Shown one piece after another: positions 24,396-32,663 of a DNA stretch of 38,582 bases; position 1 is the first letter of the stretch, and each line of letters opens with the position of its first letter. Position numbers and translations under genes: made by a program. The notes beneath the pieces were generated by a model. The model worked only from the letters and a program-made list of their open reading frames with translations, did not search any database and was not told the DNA's origin. The DNA lies in contig CALIZH010000066.1 in NCBI GenBank assembly GCA_938028585.1, positions 1-38,582 on the forward strand, read 5' to 3'. Source of the DNA: an uncultured Actinomyces sp. GTDB taxonomy: Bacteria; Actinomycetota; Actinomycetes; Actinomycetales; Actinomycetaceae.

Positions 24396-25502
24396 CTACG
24401 ACCGATCAGCCTCGATCACCGTATTTCCGGGTACGAAGATTGGATCAAGCAGGGTCAATCCGTGCACAGGGCGACGGATCGTGGCCTCGGAATGTTCCAA
24501 CGGGACAGCCTCATGTCCCTCAGCATCGGTATCTGCGTCCGCTTCCTTTCGGGGTTCCCCATCGATCTGGGCGACCAACATCTCAACCGCTCGCCTCAAA
24601 AGCTCATCCGGCCGGGTATCAAAATGATCGACATTGAAAAGGCAGTGAGCTCGTTCCGCATGCCATCCGCTGGCAACCAGCGAGACATCGCGCCCTGGCC
24701 TGATCCCCAGATCCATCAGTGCATTGCACCAGTCATCAGCGGAAATCGTCGGCCCCAGAATGTAGGAATCAACCCGTCCCTCGCCGGCAATTTGGCCAAC
24801 CAAGTGGCGAATTGCCTGAATCCCAGTCCCACAGGTGCGTGAGAGCAAGGGAATCCCAAGCTCACCTGCGGTATCCACAACCGCTTGCTTAAACTGCGCG
24901 ACGAAGTTCAAGGACTGCACATCTGTGCTGGCCGAGTGCACGAAAGCAACATTCCGCGCCCCCGCATCGCGAATGCGGTGCACGGCCTGAGTGCCGGCCT
25001 CGTAATAGTCCACGTCAATGGACTGGATCGGCGCCCTAAAGGGTCCGAGCCCGGGAGTGCCAATGAAAACCGTAGGTATCTTGCTCTCAGCCACGACCTC
25101 CAAGCGGGGATCATTGAAGCGAACTTCCATGATGAACAGACCATCACACAGTGCGGTCTTCATGACGCGGCGCAGCCCAGCGGCTCCCTCGTTCGCGGTA
25201 ATCAAAAGCAGATCAAAATCATGTTCGCGCAAGAGCTGTGCCAGTGAGATCAGCATGTAGTGCTGGTCCGCCCCATCCGCACCCTCGTGGTAGGGGATGA
25301 CAACTCCCAGTACTCGCGACTTGCGTGAGCGCAGTGAACGAGCACCCGCATGAGGCTGGTAACCCAGTTCCTTCATTGCAATGTGGACACGTTTTTCCGT
25401 CTCCGGAGACACTGTCCGTCTGCCGCTCATGACGTAGGAGACCGTGGTTTGTGAGACTCCCGCGAGTTTTGCGACATCTCTACTGGTTGGCTGGCGTGCC
25501 AT
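24396..25502 (-). CDS. LacI-family transcriptional regulator of the sugar locus
   Basis: A repressor of 368 residues. The N-terminal helix-turn-helix is TSRDVAKLAGVSQTTVSYVMSG, the family signature (given as TSRDVAKLAGVSQ and TTVSYVMSG), followed by the hinge helix region RSLRSRKSRVLGVVIPY. The periplasmic-binding-protein-like sensor domain follows and should bind a sugar. A polar C-terminal extension of about 40 residues makes it longer than most members. AGGAGG stands 5 bases before the ATG. It is divergent from the GH31 gene, with two palindromic GAATACGTATNCG sites in the shared region, so it most likely represses the GH31-transporter unit and possibly itself. The inducer is inferred to be an alpha-1,6-linked glucose oligomer. 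Confidence 0.92.
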   Translation of the reverse strand: MARQPTSRDVAKLAGVSQTTVSYVMSGRRTVSPETEKRVHIAMKELGYQPHAGARSLRSRKSRVLGVVIPYHEGADGADQHYMLISLAQLLREHDFDLLLITANEGAAGLRRVMKTALCDGLFIMEVRFNDPRLEVVAESKIPTVFIGTPGLGPFRAPIQSIDVDYYEAGTQAVHRIRDAGARNVAFVHSASTDVQSLNFVAQFKQAVVDTAGELGIPLLSRTCGTGIQAIRHLVGQIAGEGRVDSYILGPTISADDWCNALMDLGIRPGRDVSLVASGWHAERAHCLFNVDHFDTRPDELLRRAVEMLVAQIDGEPRKEADADTDAEGHEAVPLEHSEATIRRPVHGLTLLDPIFVPGNTVIEADRS

Positions 25503-25519
25503 CAGTTCCTCCTGCTCTC

Positions 25520-25548
25520 TTGACAGGAACGCTTTTACAACTTATCTT
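25520..25548 (+). promoter_or_regulatory. Sigma-A type promoter of the GH31-transporter operon
   Basis: TTGACA (25520-25525), a 17-base spacer and TATCTT (25543-25548). The predicted transcript has a leader of about 138 bases containing a stem-loop and both operator sites, so the repressor would act downstream of the start point (roadblock). A second, closer promoter is possible but none is convincing. Confidence 0.55.
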
Positions 25549-25564
25549 GAGTTTCACATCACAC

Positions 25565-25593
25565 GCGAGCAGCGATGCTCGCAAAAAATTTTT
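25565..25593 (+). promoter_or_regulatory. Stem-loop with A/T tract in the GH31 leader
   Basis: GCGAGCA-GCGA-TGCTCGC, 7 perfect base pairs, is followed at once by six A and five T. It has the form of an intrinsic terminator or attenuator placed between the promoter and the operators. It could equally be a protein-binding inverted repeat. Confidence 0.45.
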
Positions 25594-25599
25594 ACATGA

Positions 25600-25613
25600 C
25601 GAATACGTATGCG
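25600..25613. promoter_or_regulatory. LacI-type operator O1 (imperfect)
   Basis: CGAATACGTATGCG differs from the perfect palindrome at 25656 by one base. It is centred on a CG step, as usual for LacI-family sites. It lies 43 bases upstream of O2. Confidence 0.7.
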
Positions 25614-25655
25614 TAATGGATATTACCAGAAAATCTCCTGCATAGAAGCATGGAG

Positions 25656-25669
25656 CGAATACGTATTCG
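25656..25669. promoter_or_regulatory. LacI-type operator O2 (perfect)
   Basis: CGAATACGTATTCG is a complete 14-bp palindrome, 23 bases before the GH31 GTG start. It shares its 12-bp core with the site at 36060. Confidence 0.78.
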
Positions 25670-25692
25670 TACTCTTCGCTAAGGAGTCATAG

Positions 25693-27876
25693 GTGTACAC
25701 GAAAAAGGAGTACCCGGGCGCAGTCGAACTCTCCTATGCGCACGAGTTCATCCGCATTGAGGCCTGGGGTCGCAATGCACTTCGCGTGCGTATAGGTCCC
25801 AACGCGAACTTCCCCCAGGGACTGGGCGCGCTCGAGGCCGCACCCCTTAGTGGCCTCGGCGCGACCTCTGGACTGTCTATGGACCCGCTTGCCGACACCC
25901 AGGCTCCGATAGAGACTACCGGGAATAGCGAACCCAGCTCTGTCACCGAAATCCCCGGCTACGATCGCCCCGAAGAAGTCTTTTCCAACGGACGAATCAG
26001 CGTGGTTGCAAACCTTGATGGCGGAACCGGAATTGCCCGATTCCTTCTGGATTTCCACAAGGACGGCGAATCCATCCTGCGCGAAGCCCCCGAACACTTC
26101 TGGTGGCCGGGAGCCCACGGAATCTACCCGGGTTTCGGCGGACACGAAGTACACCAATGCTTCGCCTCGGACCCGGCCGAGCGTTTCTACGGAATGGGCC
26201 AGCACTCCTACGACTTCCTTGACCACAAGGGTGTCGTCTCTGATCTAGTCCAGCGAAACGGTGAAGTCTCCATCCCCTTTGTTCTCTCAGACAAGGGCTA
26301 TGGATTCCTGTGGAACAACCCCAGCGTTGGCCGCGTAGAATTCGCCAAAGAAGCCACCCGCTGGGTTGCGCAGGCAAGCGAATGGATCGACTACTGGGTG
26401 TGCGTAGGAGACACTCCCAAGGAAATCCTCCAGTCCTACGCCGACGCTGTGGGCCACGCACCCCGAATTCCTCAGTGGGCACTGGGCCTGTGGCAATCCA
26501 AACTGCGCTACACCAGCCAAAACGAACTCATGGAAGTTGCCCGCGAGTACTACCGCCGAGGCCTTCCCCTCTCTGTCATCGTTACCGACTTCATCCACTG
26601 GCCGGCCATGGGGGAGTGGCGCTTTGACCCAAGCGAATACCCCGACCCCGAAGCAATGATGGCCGAACTGGACGAAATGGGCACCAAACTCATGGTCTCC
26701 GTGTGGCCCACGGTCTCACCCCTTGCCGAAACAGATGCGGAAATCCGCGCAAAAGGTCTATTGGTCGGCACCGAAGCCGGAGTTGAATACCACCAAACCT
26801 TCCGCGATAAGGGAATGGATCGCCCGCTTCCCGTCGCCTTCTATGACCCCACGAATCCGACGGCGCGCGACTATGTGTGGAACAAGCTCAAGAACAACTA
26901 CTTCAATCTGGGTGTGCGCGTGTTCTGGCTGGATGCCTGCGAACCCGAACTCAACCCCGGTCACCCCTCCAACCTGCGTTTTTATGCGGGAAAGGGCCTG
27001 AACGTCTCGAACCTCTACCCGCGCGAGAATGCCCGCATGATCTGGGAAGGTATGTGCGAACAGGGCGAAGATCAATTCCTGACCCTGTGCCGTAGTGCTT
27101 GGGCAGGGCAGGCAAAATACGGCGCTGCAGTGTGGAGTGGAGATATCGGCCCCACCTGGGAGGCCCTCTACACGCAGGTCCGAGCCGGACAATCCATTGG
27201 AATCGCAGGAATTCCCTGGTGGACCAGCGATATCGGCGGCTTCCACGGAGGCGACGCCAGCGACCCCGCATACCAGGAACTCTTCGCTCGCTGGTTCGAA
27301 TTCGGAACCTTCTGCCCACTCATGCGCGTTCACGGACATCGCGAACCCCGCGAAGATGTGGCCTCGGAAAACCCTGGCGGCCCCAACGAAATCTGGTCCT
27401 ACGGCGAAGAAGTCGCGGATATCTGCTCCCGCTACATCCTCCTACGCGAAACCCTTCGCCCTTACCTCACTCGCGTGATGGACGAGGCCAGCGAGCGCGG
27501 AATCCCCGCCATGCGCGCCCTCTTCCTGGAATTCCCCGAGGACGAGCGCTGTTGGAGCTGGGATGGGGAGTTCTTCTTGGGTCCCGACCTCCTGGTTTCC
27601 CCGATTACCGAGGCCGGCTCCCGCACTGCCCGCGTCTACCTTCCGCGTGGTGCGCGGTGGCGCCAACTTCTCATCGCCCCAAGTCGCGGTGATGAGGATC
27701 AAGAGGCCACGGCCTCGTACATGCTTGGTGAGACTTTCGAAGGCGGAAGTGAACTCACCATAGATGCACCACTGGAGTGCATCCCATTATTCATCCGTGA
27801 AAACACGGATCTAGATAGTTGGTTGACGGACAACTATCGACACTCAAAGGAGAGAAAGAATGGCATACGCATCTAA
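25693..27876 (+). CDS. GH31 family glycoside hydrolase (probable alpha-glucosidase)
   Basis: A cytoplasmic GH31 enzyme of 727 residues with no signal peptide. After an N-terminal beta-sandwich, the (beta/alpha)8 domain begins near IPQWALGLWQSKLRY. The nucleophile is Asp414 in RVFWLDACEPE and the acid/base is Asp484 in AAVWSGDIG, followed by WWTSDIGGF. GH31 includes alpha-glucosidases, alpha-xylosidases and alpha-glucosyltransferases. The context of GH66 and GH13 alpha-1,6-glucan enzymes favours action on glucose oligomers, but the exact linkage is inference. The GTG start has AAGGAG 6 bases upstream. Its 3' end overlaps the sugar-binding protein gene by 17 bases, so they are co-translated. 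It is controlled by the adjacent LacI-type repressor. Confidence 0.9.
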   Translation: MYTKKEYPGAVELSYAHEFIRIEAWGRNALRVRIGPNANFPQGLGALEAAPLSGLGATSGLSMDPLADTQAPIETTGNSEPSSVTEIPGYDRPEEVFSNGRISVVANLDGGTGIARFLLDFHKDGESILREAPEHFWWPGAHGIYPGFGGHEVHQCFASDPAERFYGMGQHSYDFLDHKGVVSDLVQRNGEVSIPFVLSDKGYGFLWNNPSVGRVEFAKEATRWVAQASEWIDYWVCVGDTPKEILQSYADAVGHAPRIPQWALGLWQSKLRYTSQNELMEVAREYYRRGLPLSVIVTDFIHWPAMGEWRFDPSEYPDPEAMMAELDEMGTKLMVSVWPTVSPLAETDAEIRAKGLLVGTEAGVEYHQTFRDKGMDRPLPVAFYDPTNPTARDYVWNKLKNNYFNLGVRVFWLDACEPELNPGHPSNLRFYAGKGLNVSNLYPRENARMIWEGMCEQGEDQFLTLCRSAWAGQAKYGAAVWSGDIGPTWEALYTQVRAGQSIGIAGIPWWTSDIGGFHGGDASDPAYQELFARWFEFGTFCPLMRVHGHREPREDVASENPGGPNEIWSYGEEVADICSRYILLRETLRPYLTRVMDEASERGIPAMRALFLEFPEDERCWSWDGEFFLGPDLLVSPITEAGSRTARVYLPRGARWRQLLIAPSRGDEDQEATASYMLGETFEGGSELTIDAPLECIPLFIRENTDLDSWLTDNYRHSKERKNGIRI

Positions 27877-29113
27877 GCGCGCAATGCGCGGGATTGCCTT
27901 CTTCGGTGCCGGCGTAATGGCACTGGGATTGGCAGCATGCTCCGGGACGAAGACGGATTCGGCCGACTCCGGCAGCGCATCCGGCGGTCAAGTAACCGTT
28001 GAGATGTGGGACTACCTGAGCGGTGAAACCGCCAATGACTCGATCAATGCATCGATCGCTGAGTTCGAGAAGGCCAACCCCGACATCAAGGTCAAGCGCA
28101 CCACCTTTGCGTTTGCAGACCTGTCCAAGTCCATCCTTCAGGGCTCGGTCGGCGGCCAGGTTCCCGATGTCGCAGTCGTCGACGTTGTCGACAACCAGAA
28201 CTTCGCATCCCTGGGAATGCTCAAGGATCTGAGCAACGACGGAATCAACAAGTCTGACTTCTTCGATGGCCCCTGGTCCTCGGTCGTCTACGAGGGCAAG
28301 ACCTACGGTATTCCGCTGAACTCCAACAACCTGGCTCTGTACTACAACAAGCAGATGCTTAAGGACGCGGGCGTTGAGGTTCCGACCGACTGGGCATCCC
28401 TTAAGGACGCCGCAAAGAAGACCACCAAGGGCGACGTGAAGGGCATCGCGATCTCGGCCGTGAAGTCCGAGTCCGCTACCTTCCAGATTCTGCCCTTCGT
28501 GTGGCAGACCGGTGGCGACCTGAAAGATTACGCCACCTCTGGCGCAACCGCTCTGGCATACCTGCGTGGTCTGATCGACGACGGCTCCATGTCCGAGGCC
28601 GTTTCGAACTACACCCAGGAAGATGCACGTACCCAGTTCATTACCGGCAAGTCCGCAATGATGATCAATGGCCCCTGGGAGCTGTCAACCCTGACTAAGG
28701 ACGCCCAGTTTGACTGGGATGTTGCGCCTCTGCCCAAGGACAAGCGCGCAGCGACCTCAATGGGTGGCGAAAACGTTGTCGTCATGAACGGTGCCAAGCA
28801 GTCTGACGCAGCAGTCAAGCTCGCAAAGTTCCTGACCAGCGCAGAAGGCGCCAAGATCTACTGCGATGGCTCCGGCCAGCTGTCCTCTCGCCCCGACCTG
28901 CAGGGCAAGCTCAAGCTCTCGAACGATCCCAAGCTCAAGGTCTTCGAGGATCAGCTCCAGTACGCACACGCACGTGCATACGGCAAGGATTACCCGAAGA
29001 TCTCCGAGGCCATCCAGCTGTCTATGCAGGAAGCTCTGACGGGCGCATCGAGCCCAGAGGCCGCAGCAAAGAAGGCCGCAGAGACGATTACCCCCTTGCT
29101 GCCCAAGAACTGA
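27860..29113 (+). CDS. ABC transporter sugar-binding lipoprotein
   Basis: A family 1 (MalE/MsmE-like) solute-binding protein of 417 residues. The signal peptide ends in the lipobox LAAC, with Cys27 as the lipid-modified residue, followed by a Ser/Gly/Asp-rich tether. The fold is typical: VEMWDYLSGE at the start, then FEKANPDIKV, GIPLNSNNLALYYNKQ and a late INGPWELS. It captures an oligosaccharide outside the membrane and hands it to the two downstream permeases. AAAGGAGAG precedes the ATG, which lies inside the end of the GH31 gene. Codon use is more biased to C-ending codons than its neighbours, as expected for a highly expressed binding protein. Confidence 0.95.
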   Translation: MAYASKRAMRGIAFFGAGVMALGLAACSGTKTDSADSGSASGGQVTVEMWDYLSGETANDSINASIAEFEKANPDIKVKRTTFAFADLSKSILQGSVGGQVPDVAVVDVVDNQNFASLGMLKDLSNDGINKSDFFDGPWSSVVYEGKTYGIPLNSNNLALYYNKQMLKDAGVEVPTDWASLKDAAKKTTKGDVKGIAISAVKSESATFQILPFVWQTGGDLKDYATSGATALAYLRGLIDDGSMSEAVSNYTQEDARTQFITGKSAMMINGPWELSTLTKDAQFDWDVAPLPKDKRAATSMGGENVVVMNGAKQSDAAVKLAKFLTSAEGAKIYCDGSGQLSSRPDLQGKLKLSNDPKLKVFEDQLQYAHARAYGKDYPKISEAIQLSMQEALTGASSPEAAAKKAAETITPLLPKN

Positions 29114-29175
29114 GTAGCGCAAGAAATCGGTTTGCTTGGGGCGACGACTCCTAGGCAACCAACACACACATAGAG

Positions 29176-29247
29176 TTCCCCCGCGAGTGGGAACGCAACG
29201 ATGAGCAACGGCTTGAAGCCGCAGCGAATCTCCCACTCGCGGGGGAA
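29176..29247 (+). promoter_or_regulatory. Long intercistronic stem-loop between binding protein and permease genes
   Basis: A perfect 17-bp stem: TTCCCCCGCGAGTGGGA (29176-29192) with TCCCACTCGCGGGGGAA (29231-29247), and a 38-base loop that itself holds CGGC-TTGAA-GCCG. A small CACCC/GGGTG hairpin follows at 29249-29264. There is no T-run. The 223-base gap shows no gene. Its likely role is to protect the binding-protein mRNA or limit read-through. Confidence 0.8.
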
Positions 29248-29336
29248 ACACCCCTGTTCGGGTGCTGACAGGCCACTGAGCCCGCCAGGCCACAACAGTA
29301 TTCCCACACAAACCTCGGATCTGTGAGTGAATTTCG

Positions 29337-30260
29337 ATGGCGCGAACGAAAACAGCGGGTCACGACGACGGATCACGTTCTTTGGCGCGAACACGGCGCC
29401 TAGGACTGCTTCTGGCGTTACCCGCACTGATTTACATAACGATTTTTCTTGTTGTCCCCCTGATCTATAACATCTGGCTGTCCATCTCTGACGCGAACGG
29501 CGCAAACCTCATTTCGGGTGACTATCACCCCACCGGCCTTGCAAACTATGAAGCGATGGTGAAGAGCCCCGGCTTCTGGAATGGCGTGAAGCTCTCCATC
29601 ATCTGGACAGTTGCCTCGCTTGCCCTGCAATTCCTTGTTGGTTACGCGCTGGCCCTGTTCTTCCGCAAACCCTTCCCGGGTAACGGCATCATTCGCGCGC
29701 TCCTATTGGTCGCATGGATCCTTCCCGCTGTTGTCACGGGAACGATCTTCCGCTGGATGTTCGACTCTGACTTCGGCGTGATCAACTACTTCTTGATGAC
29801 CCTGCACATTGTTGATCACCCGGTGATGTGGCTGACCGGTCCAACAACCGCAATGATTGCCATCGTCGTTGCAAACCTGTGGGTTGGTATGCCCTTTAAT
29901 ATGCTGCTGATCTTGTCGGGATTGCACACGATTGACGATGGCTTGTACGAGGCCGCAGAGGTCGACGGCGCTGGCCCAATTCGTACCTTCTTCTCCATCA
30001 CTGAACCGCTCATGCGCCCCGTGGTGATTTCGCTGCTCTTGCTTGGCGTCATCAATACCTACAAGGTTTTCGACCTGATCTACACCATGACCAAGGGTGG
30101 TCCTGTCGAGGCGACCACAACCCTGCCGATCTTCACCTACCTGCAAACCTTCAAGGTTTTCGACTTTGGTAACGGTGCGGCAGCTTCAATGCTGACCATG
30201 GTTTTGCCGCTGGCTCTGTCGTGGTTCTACGTTCGTTCGCTGGATAAGGAGGACCAGTGA
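29337..30260 (+). CDS. ABC sugar transporter permease, MalF/MsmF type
   Basis: A 307-residue membrane subunit with six transmembrane helices (first: LGLLLALPALIYITIFLVVPL, given as LGLLLALPALIYI and TIFLVVPL). The EAA loop that contacts the ATPase reads YEAAEVDGAGPIRTFFSITEP. It forms the pore with the next gene product and receives sugar from the lipoprotein upstream. The Shine-Dalgarno is poor, and a strong stem-loop separates it from the binding protein gene, consistent with lower expression. It overlaps the next gene by one base (TGATG). No ATPase gene is found in this locus. Confidence 0.94.
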   Translation: MARTKTAGHDDGSRSLARTRRLGLLLALPALIYITIFLVVPLIYNIWLSISDANGANLISGDYHPTGLANYEAMVKSPGFWNGVKLSIIWTVASLALQFLVGYALALFFRKPFPGNGIIRALLLVAWILPAVVTGTIFRWMFDSDFGVINYFLMTLHIVDHPVMWLTGPTTAMIAIVVANLWVGMPFNMLLILSGLHTIDDGLYEAAEVDGAGPIRTFFSITEPLMRPVVISLLLLGVINTYKVFDLIYTMTKGGPVEATTTLPIFTYLQTFKVFDFGNGAAASMLTMVLPLALSWFYVRSLDKEDQ

Positions 30261-31213
30261 TGTCTGAGAAGACCGCTGAAGTTCAAGAAAAAGTCCAGAC
30301 AGTGGCGGACGAAAGTACACCCAAGGGCGGAGCGCTTTCCGCCGCCTCGGGAACAAAGGGCTTAGCGAAGACGAAGCGCGAAAAGCGCGAGGGACGCGTC
30401 CGGATTGGGAAATCCGCATTCGCGTGGGTCATGGCAATTTTCTACCTGTTCCCCGTCTACTGGATGGTGTGTACGGCCTTCAAGACGCAGATGGAAACCT
30501 TTGCGCAGCCCCCGCACCTGATTCCGCAAAACCCAACCCTGGCCTCGTTCAGGGTCGCTTTCAGTGACAACTTCGGGATCTGGAAGGCGCTGGGAAATTC
30601 AGCAATCATCGCAGCCGGATGTTTGGTGCTGACGCTGCTCTTTGCAATTCCCGCGGCCTACGCAATTGCACGAATGAGAAGCACAATCACAACGGGCATG
30701 TTGATCTTGCTCAGTGTTGTCCAGCTGCTTCCCGCGATCGCAATCTCGATTCCGATGTTCGTGCTTTTCCGTCACGCTGGAATGGTCAACACCCTTCCCT
30801 CGATCATCTTGGCGGATGTGACGGGAACACTACCCTTTGCGATCATCATGCTGCGCCCCTTCTTCAAGCAGTTCCCCAAGGAAGTTGAAGAGGCCGCGCG
30901 ACTTGATGGACTTGGCATCATTGGAACCATTGTCCGAGTCGTCATCCCGACGATTCGTCCCGGTGTCATTATGATCGGTTCCTTCTCCTTCTTGATGACA
31001 TGGGGTGAATTTACCTTTGCCTTGACCTTGCTCACGAAGGCGGATCTGCAGCCTTTGACGGTTGCCTTGAACCGACTCATTGGTCAGTACGCAACGAACT
31101 GGAATGACCTGATGGCGGTCGCAACGGTTATTGCGATCCCCGTCTTGATCCTGTTCGTCGCCCTTCAGAAGTACATCGTTGCCGGCCTTGCCGGCGGCGC
31201 GACGAAGGGGTGA
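30260..31213 (+). CDS. ABC sugar transporter permease, MalG/MsmG type
   Basis: A 317-residue second pore subunit. It has an unusually long, charged cytoplasmic N-terminus of about 50 residues (EKTAEVQEKVQTVADE, later KTKREKREGRVRIGK), then six transmembrane helices. The EAA loop is EEAARLDGLGIIGTIVRVVIP. The start is ATG 30260 with AAGGAGG 7 bases upstream; the GTG immediately before is not needed. It ends the GH31-transporter operon at a bidirectional terminator. Energy must come from an ATPase encoded elsewhere, probably a shared MsmK-like protein (inference). Confidence 0.94.
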   Translation: MSEKTAEVQEKVQTVADESTPKGGALSAASGTKGLAKTKREKREGRVRIGKSAFAWVMAIFYLFPVYWMVCTAFKTQMETFAQPPHLIPQNPTLASFRVAFSDNFGIWKALGNSAIIAAGCLVLTLLFAIPAAYAIARMRSTITTGMLILLSVVQLLPAIAISIPMFVLFRHAGMVNTLPSIILADVTGTLPFAIIMLRPFFKQFPKEVEEAARLDGLGIIGTIVRVVIPTIRPGVIMIGSFSFLMTWGEFTFALTLLTKADLQPLTVALNRLIGQYATNWNDLMAVATVIAIPVLILFVALQKYIVAGLAGGATKG

Positions 31214-31245
31214 AATCCTAACCCGAAAAGTTGGGTGGTGAGTTG

Positions 31246-31281
31246 CTTGGGGGCGTCGGTGTGTGGGCCGATGCCCCCAAG
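31246..31281. terminator. Bidirectional terminator between permease and ROK genes
   Basis: CTTGGGGGC pairs with GCCCCCAAG, extended by GTCGG/CCGAT (one G-T pair), with an 8-base loop and a short T-run on the right. It separates two converging units. Confidence 0.8.
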
Positions 31282-31336
31282 TTTGTGCCTGAAAGGCAGG
31301 AAGAGGCCGTTGCCGAGGCCGGGCCGAGTTGTGCTC

Positions 31337-32470
31337 TTAGGAGCGACGCTTGGACACGTAGCCCTGGAGCCCGATAACCGCTGCTCCCCGGCACCAGGTC
31401 TCATTCGCTGGCGAGGCCAACTCGATCTTGACCAACGAGGCTCGTGGGTCGCGGGTTTCCGCCAAACCCTGGCGCATCCATCTATTGCTCAGTGAGGCCA
31501 AGGCAACCCCCTCGCCGCCGATAATGACGACTTCTGGGGCCGTGAGGTTGGCAATTGCGCCAATCAAACGCCCGAGTGCCAATCCCGATGCTCGCAAGAC
31601 GGCGGAAACGGCGGGGTCTTCGGCCTCGGCCAAAGAAATCACGTCACTCCAGCTGACCTCGCGCCCCAGAGCTTCTGAAATAGAGCGGGTAATCGCGGGG
31701 GTTGTCAGCATCGATTCTGCGCAGCCCCGATGCCCTTGCGAGCAAAGTGGGCCCAGCGGGTCTAGGGGCCAGTGCCCAACCAAACCGATGCCTGAATCCT
31801 GATTTTCCAACGGCCGCCCGTTTGCCACGCAGCCATAGCCGGTGCCGATTCCCAGGGTGAGGACCGCGAAATTCCGGTGTTGTGCACCCAGGTCAAACCA
31901 GTGCTGCGCCTGCGTGTAGGCCGTTAGGTCATTGGCGACGAAAACAGGGATTTTGATGTGTTCGCGCAAAAGACCGACAAGATCGACATCTTCCCATTCC
32001 AAGAAGGGCGCGGATCGGATGATGCCCTGATCTGTGACAACACCGCCGATGCCCACGCCAATCGCATCGATGCGGAAAGTCTTTTCGGCCTGGCTTGCCA
32101 AGGAAACAATGCCCTCAATAACGTCCTTGGGGGAGTGCGTGGGAAGAGGAAGCTGATCGTAGCTTAAGACCTGTGCCTTCAGGTTAATGACCGCAGCGGT
32201 GAGGCAGTCGTCGGCAACTTTGATTCCCAGGAAATGATGGCTATCGGGAACGACGGCTAGGGGGATCGAAGGGCGGCCGGATGTTCCGGTGCGGGTGCTG
32301 CGTACTTCGGTCAGGAGTCCCGAGGCGATCAGATCGGTGCTGATGCGCGTGAGCGTCGCGGGGGCCAGCGAAAGGCGACGGGCTAATTCGGAGCGGCCGA
32401 GTGGTCCGTGAAGGAGGACTTCGAGTGCCACGCTCTGCGCAAGTTCATCCTGAGGCTGCCACCCCATCAT
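31337..32470 (-). CDS. ROK-family transcriptional repressor
   Basis: A NagC/XylR-type ROK regulator of 377 residues. The N-terminal winged helix-turn-helix reads GRSELARRLSLAPATLTRIST. The sugar-binding domain has IGVGIGGVV, LTLGIGTGYGCV and the ROK signature GHWPLDPLGPLCSQGHRGCAE (given as GHWPLDP and LCSQGHRGCAE). One cysteine of the usual C-x-C-G-x-x-G-C zinc motif is Gln here (CSQGHRGC), which may weaken zinc binding. The normal kinase motif is not preserved, as expected for a regulator. It is divergent from the GH66-GH13 unit and probably binds AT-rich sites in the shared region. The ligand is likely glucose, a phosphorylated derivative, or an oligomer. Confidence 0.9.
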   Translation of the reverse strand: MMGWQPQDELAQSVALEVLLHGPLGRSELARRLSLAPATLTRISTDLIASGLLTEVRSTRTGTSGRPSIPLAVVPDSHHFLGIKVADDCLTAAVINLKAQVLSYDQLPLPTHSPKDVIEGIVSLASQAEKTFRIDAIGVGIGGVVTDQGIIRSAPFLEWEDVDLVGLLREHIKIPVFVANDLTAYTQAQHWFDLGAQHRNFAVLTLGIGTGYGCVANGRPLENQDSGIGLVGHWPLDPLGPLCSQGHRGCAESMLTTPAITRSISEALGREVSWSDVISLAEAEDPAVSAVLRASGLALGRLIGAIANLTAPEVVIIGGEGVALASLSNRWMRQGLAETRDPRASLVKIELASPANETWCRGAAVIGLQGYVSKRRS

Positions 32471-32476
32471 GACCGC

Positions 32477-32561
32477 CTTTCTTTACCAAATTAAATAAAT
32501 AGCAGAGTAATTAGACTATAGATCACACACTTGACGCAAGTATTTTTATTTGGTGAAATAA
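32477..32561. promoter_or_regulatory. Divergent regulatory region with two ROK-type AT-rich sites
   Basis: TTACCAAATTAAATAA (about 32482-32497) and TATTTTTATTTGGTG (32541-32555) are inverted copies of one ACCAAAT-A/T-rich motif, resembling NagC/Mlc-type sites. The second lies between a -35 TTGACG (32531-32536) and a weak -10 TGAAAT (32554-32559) for the GH66 gene. The -35 also sits in the small inverted repeat ACTTG-ACG-CAAGT (32529-32541). Binding by the adjacent ROK protein is inference. Confidence 0.55.
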
Positions 32562-32663
32562 CCTCCAGTGGCCAATGATGACCGCCTCACGAAGAGACCC
32601 AGTGCGATGACGCAGAGAAGTCCAACGAAGGTGAGGGCTGGTGCAGTGAAAGGATTAAATCCC

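Noticed and set aside
32568..32663. Longer start for the intracellular GH66 (a signal peptide was sought)
   Set aside because: The extra residues are polar and basic with no hydrophobic core, and there is no ribosome-binding site before 32568; ATG 32664 has AAAGGA.
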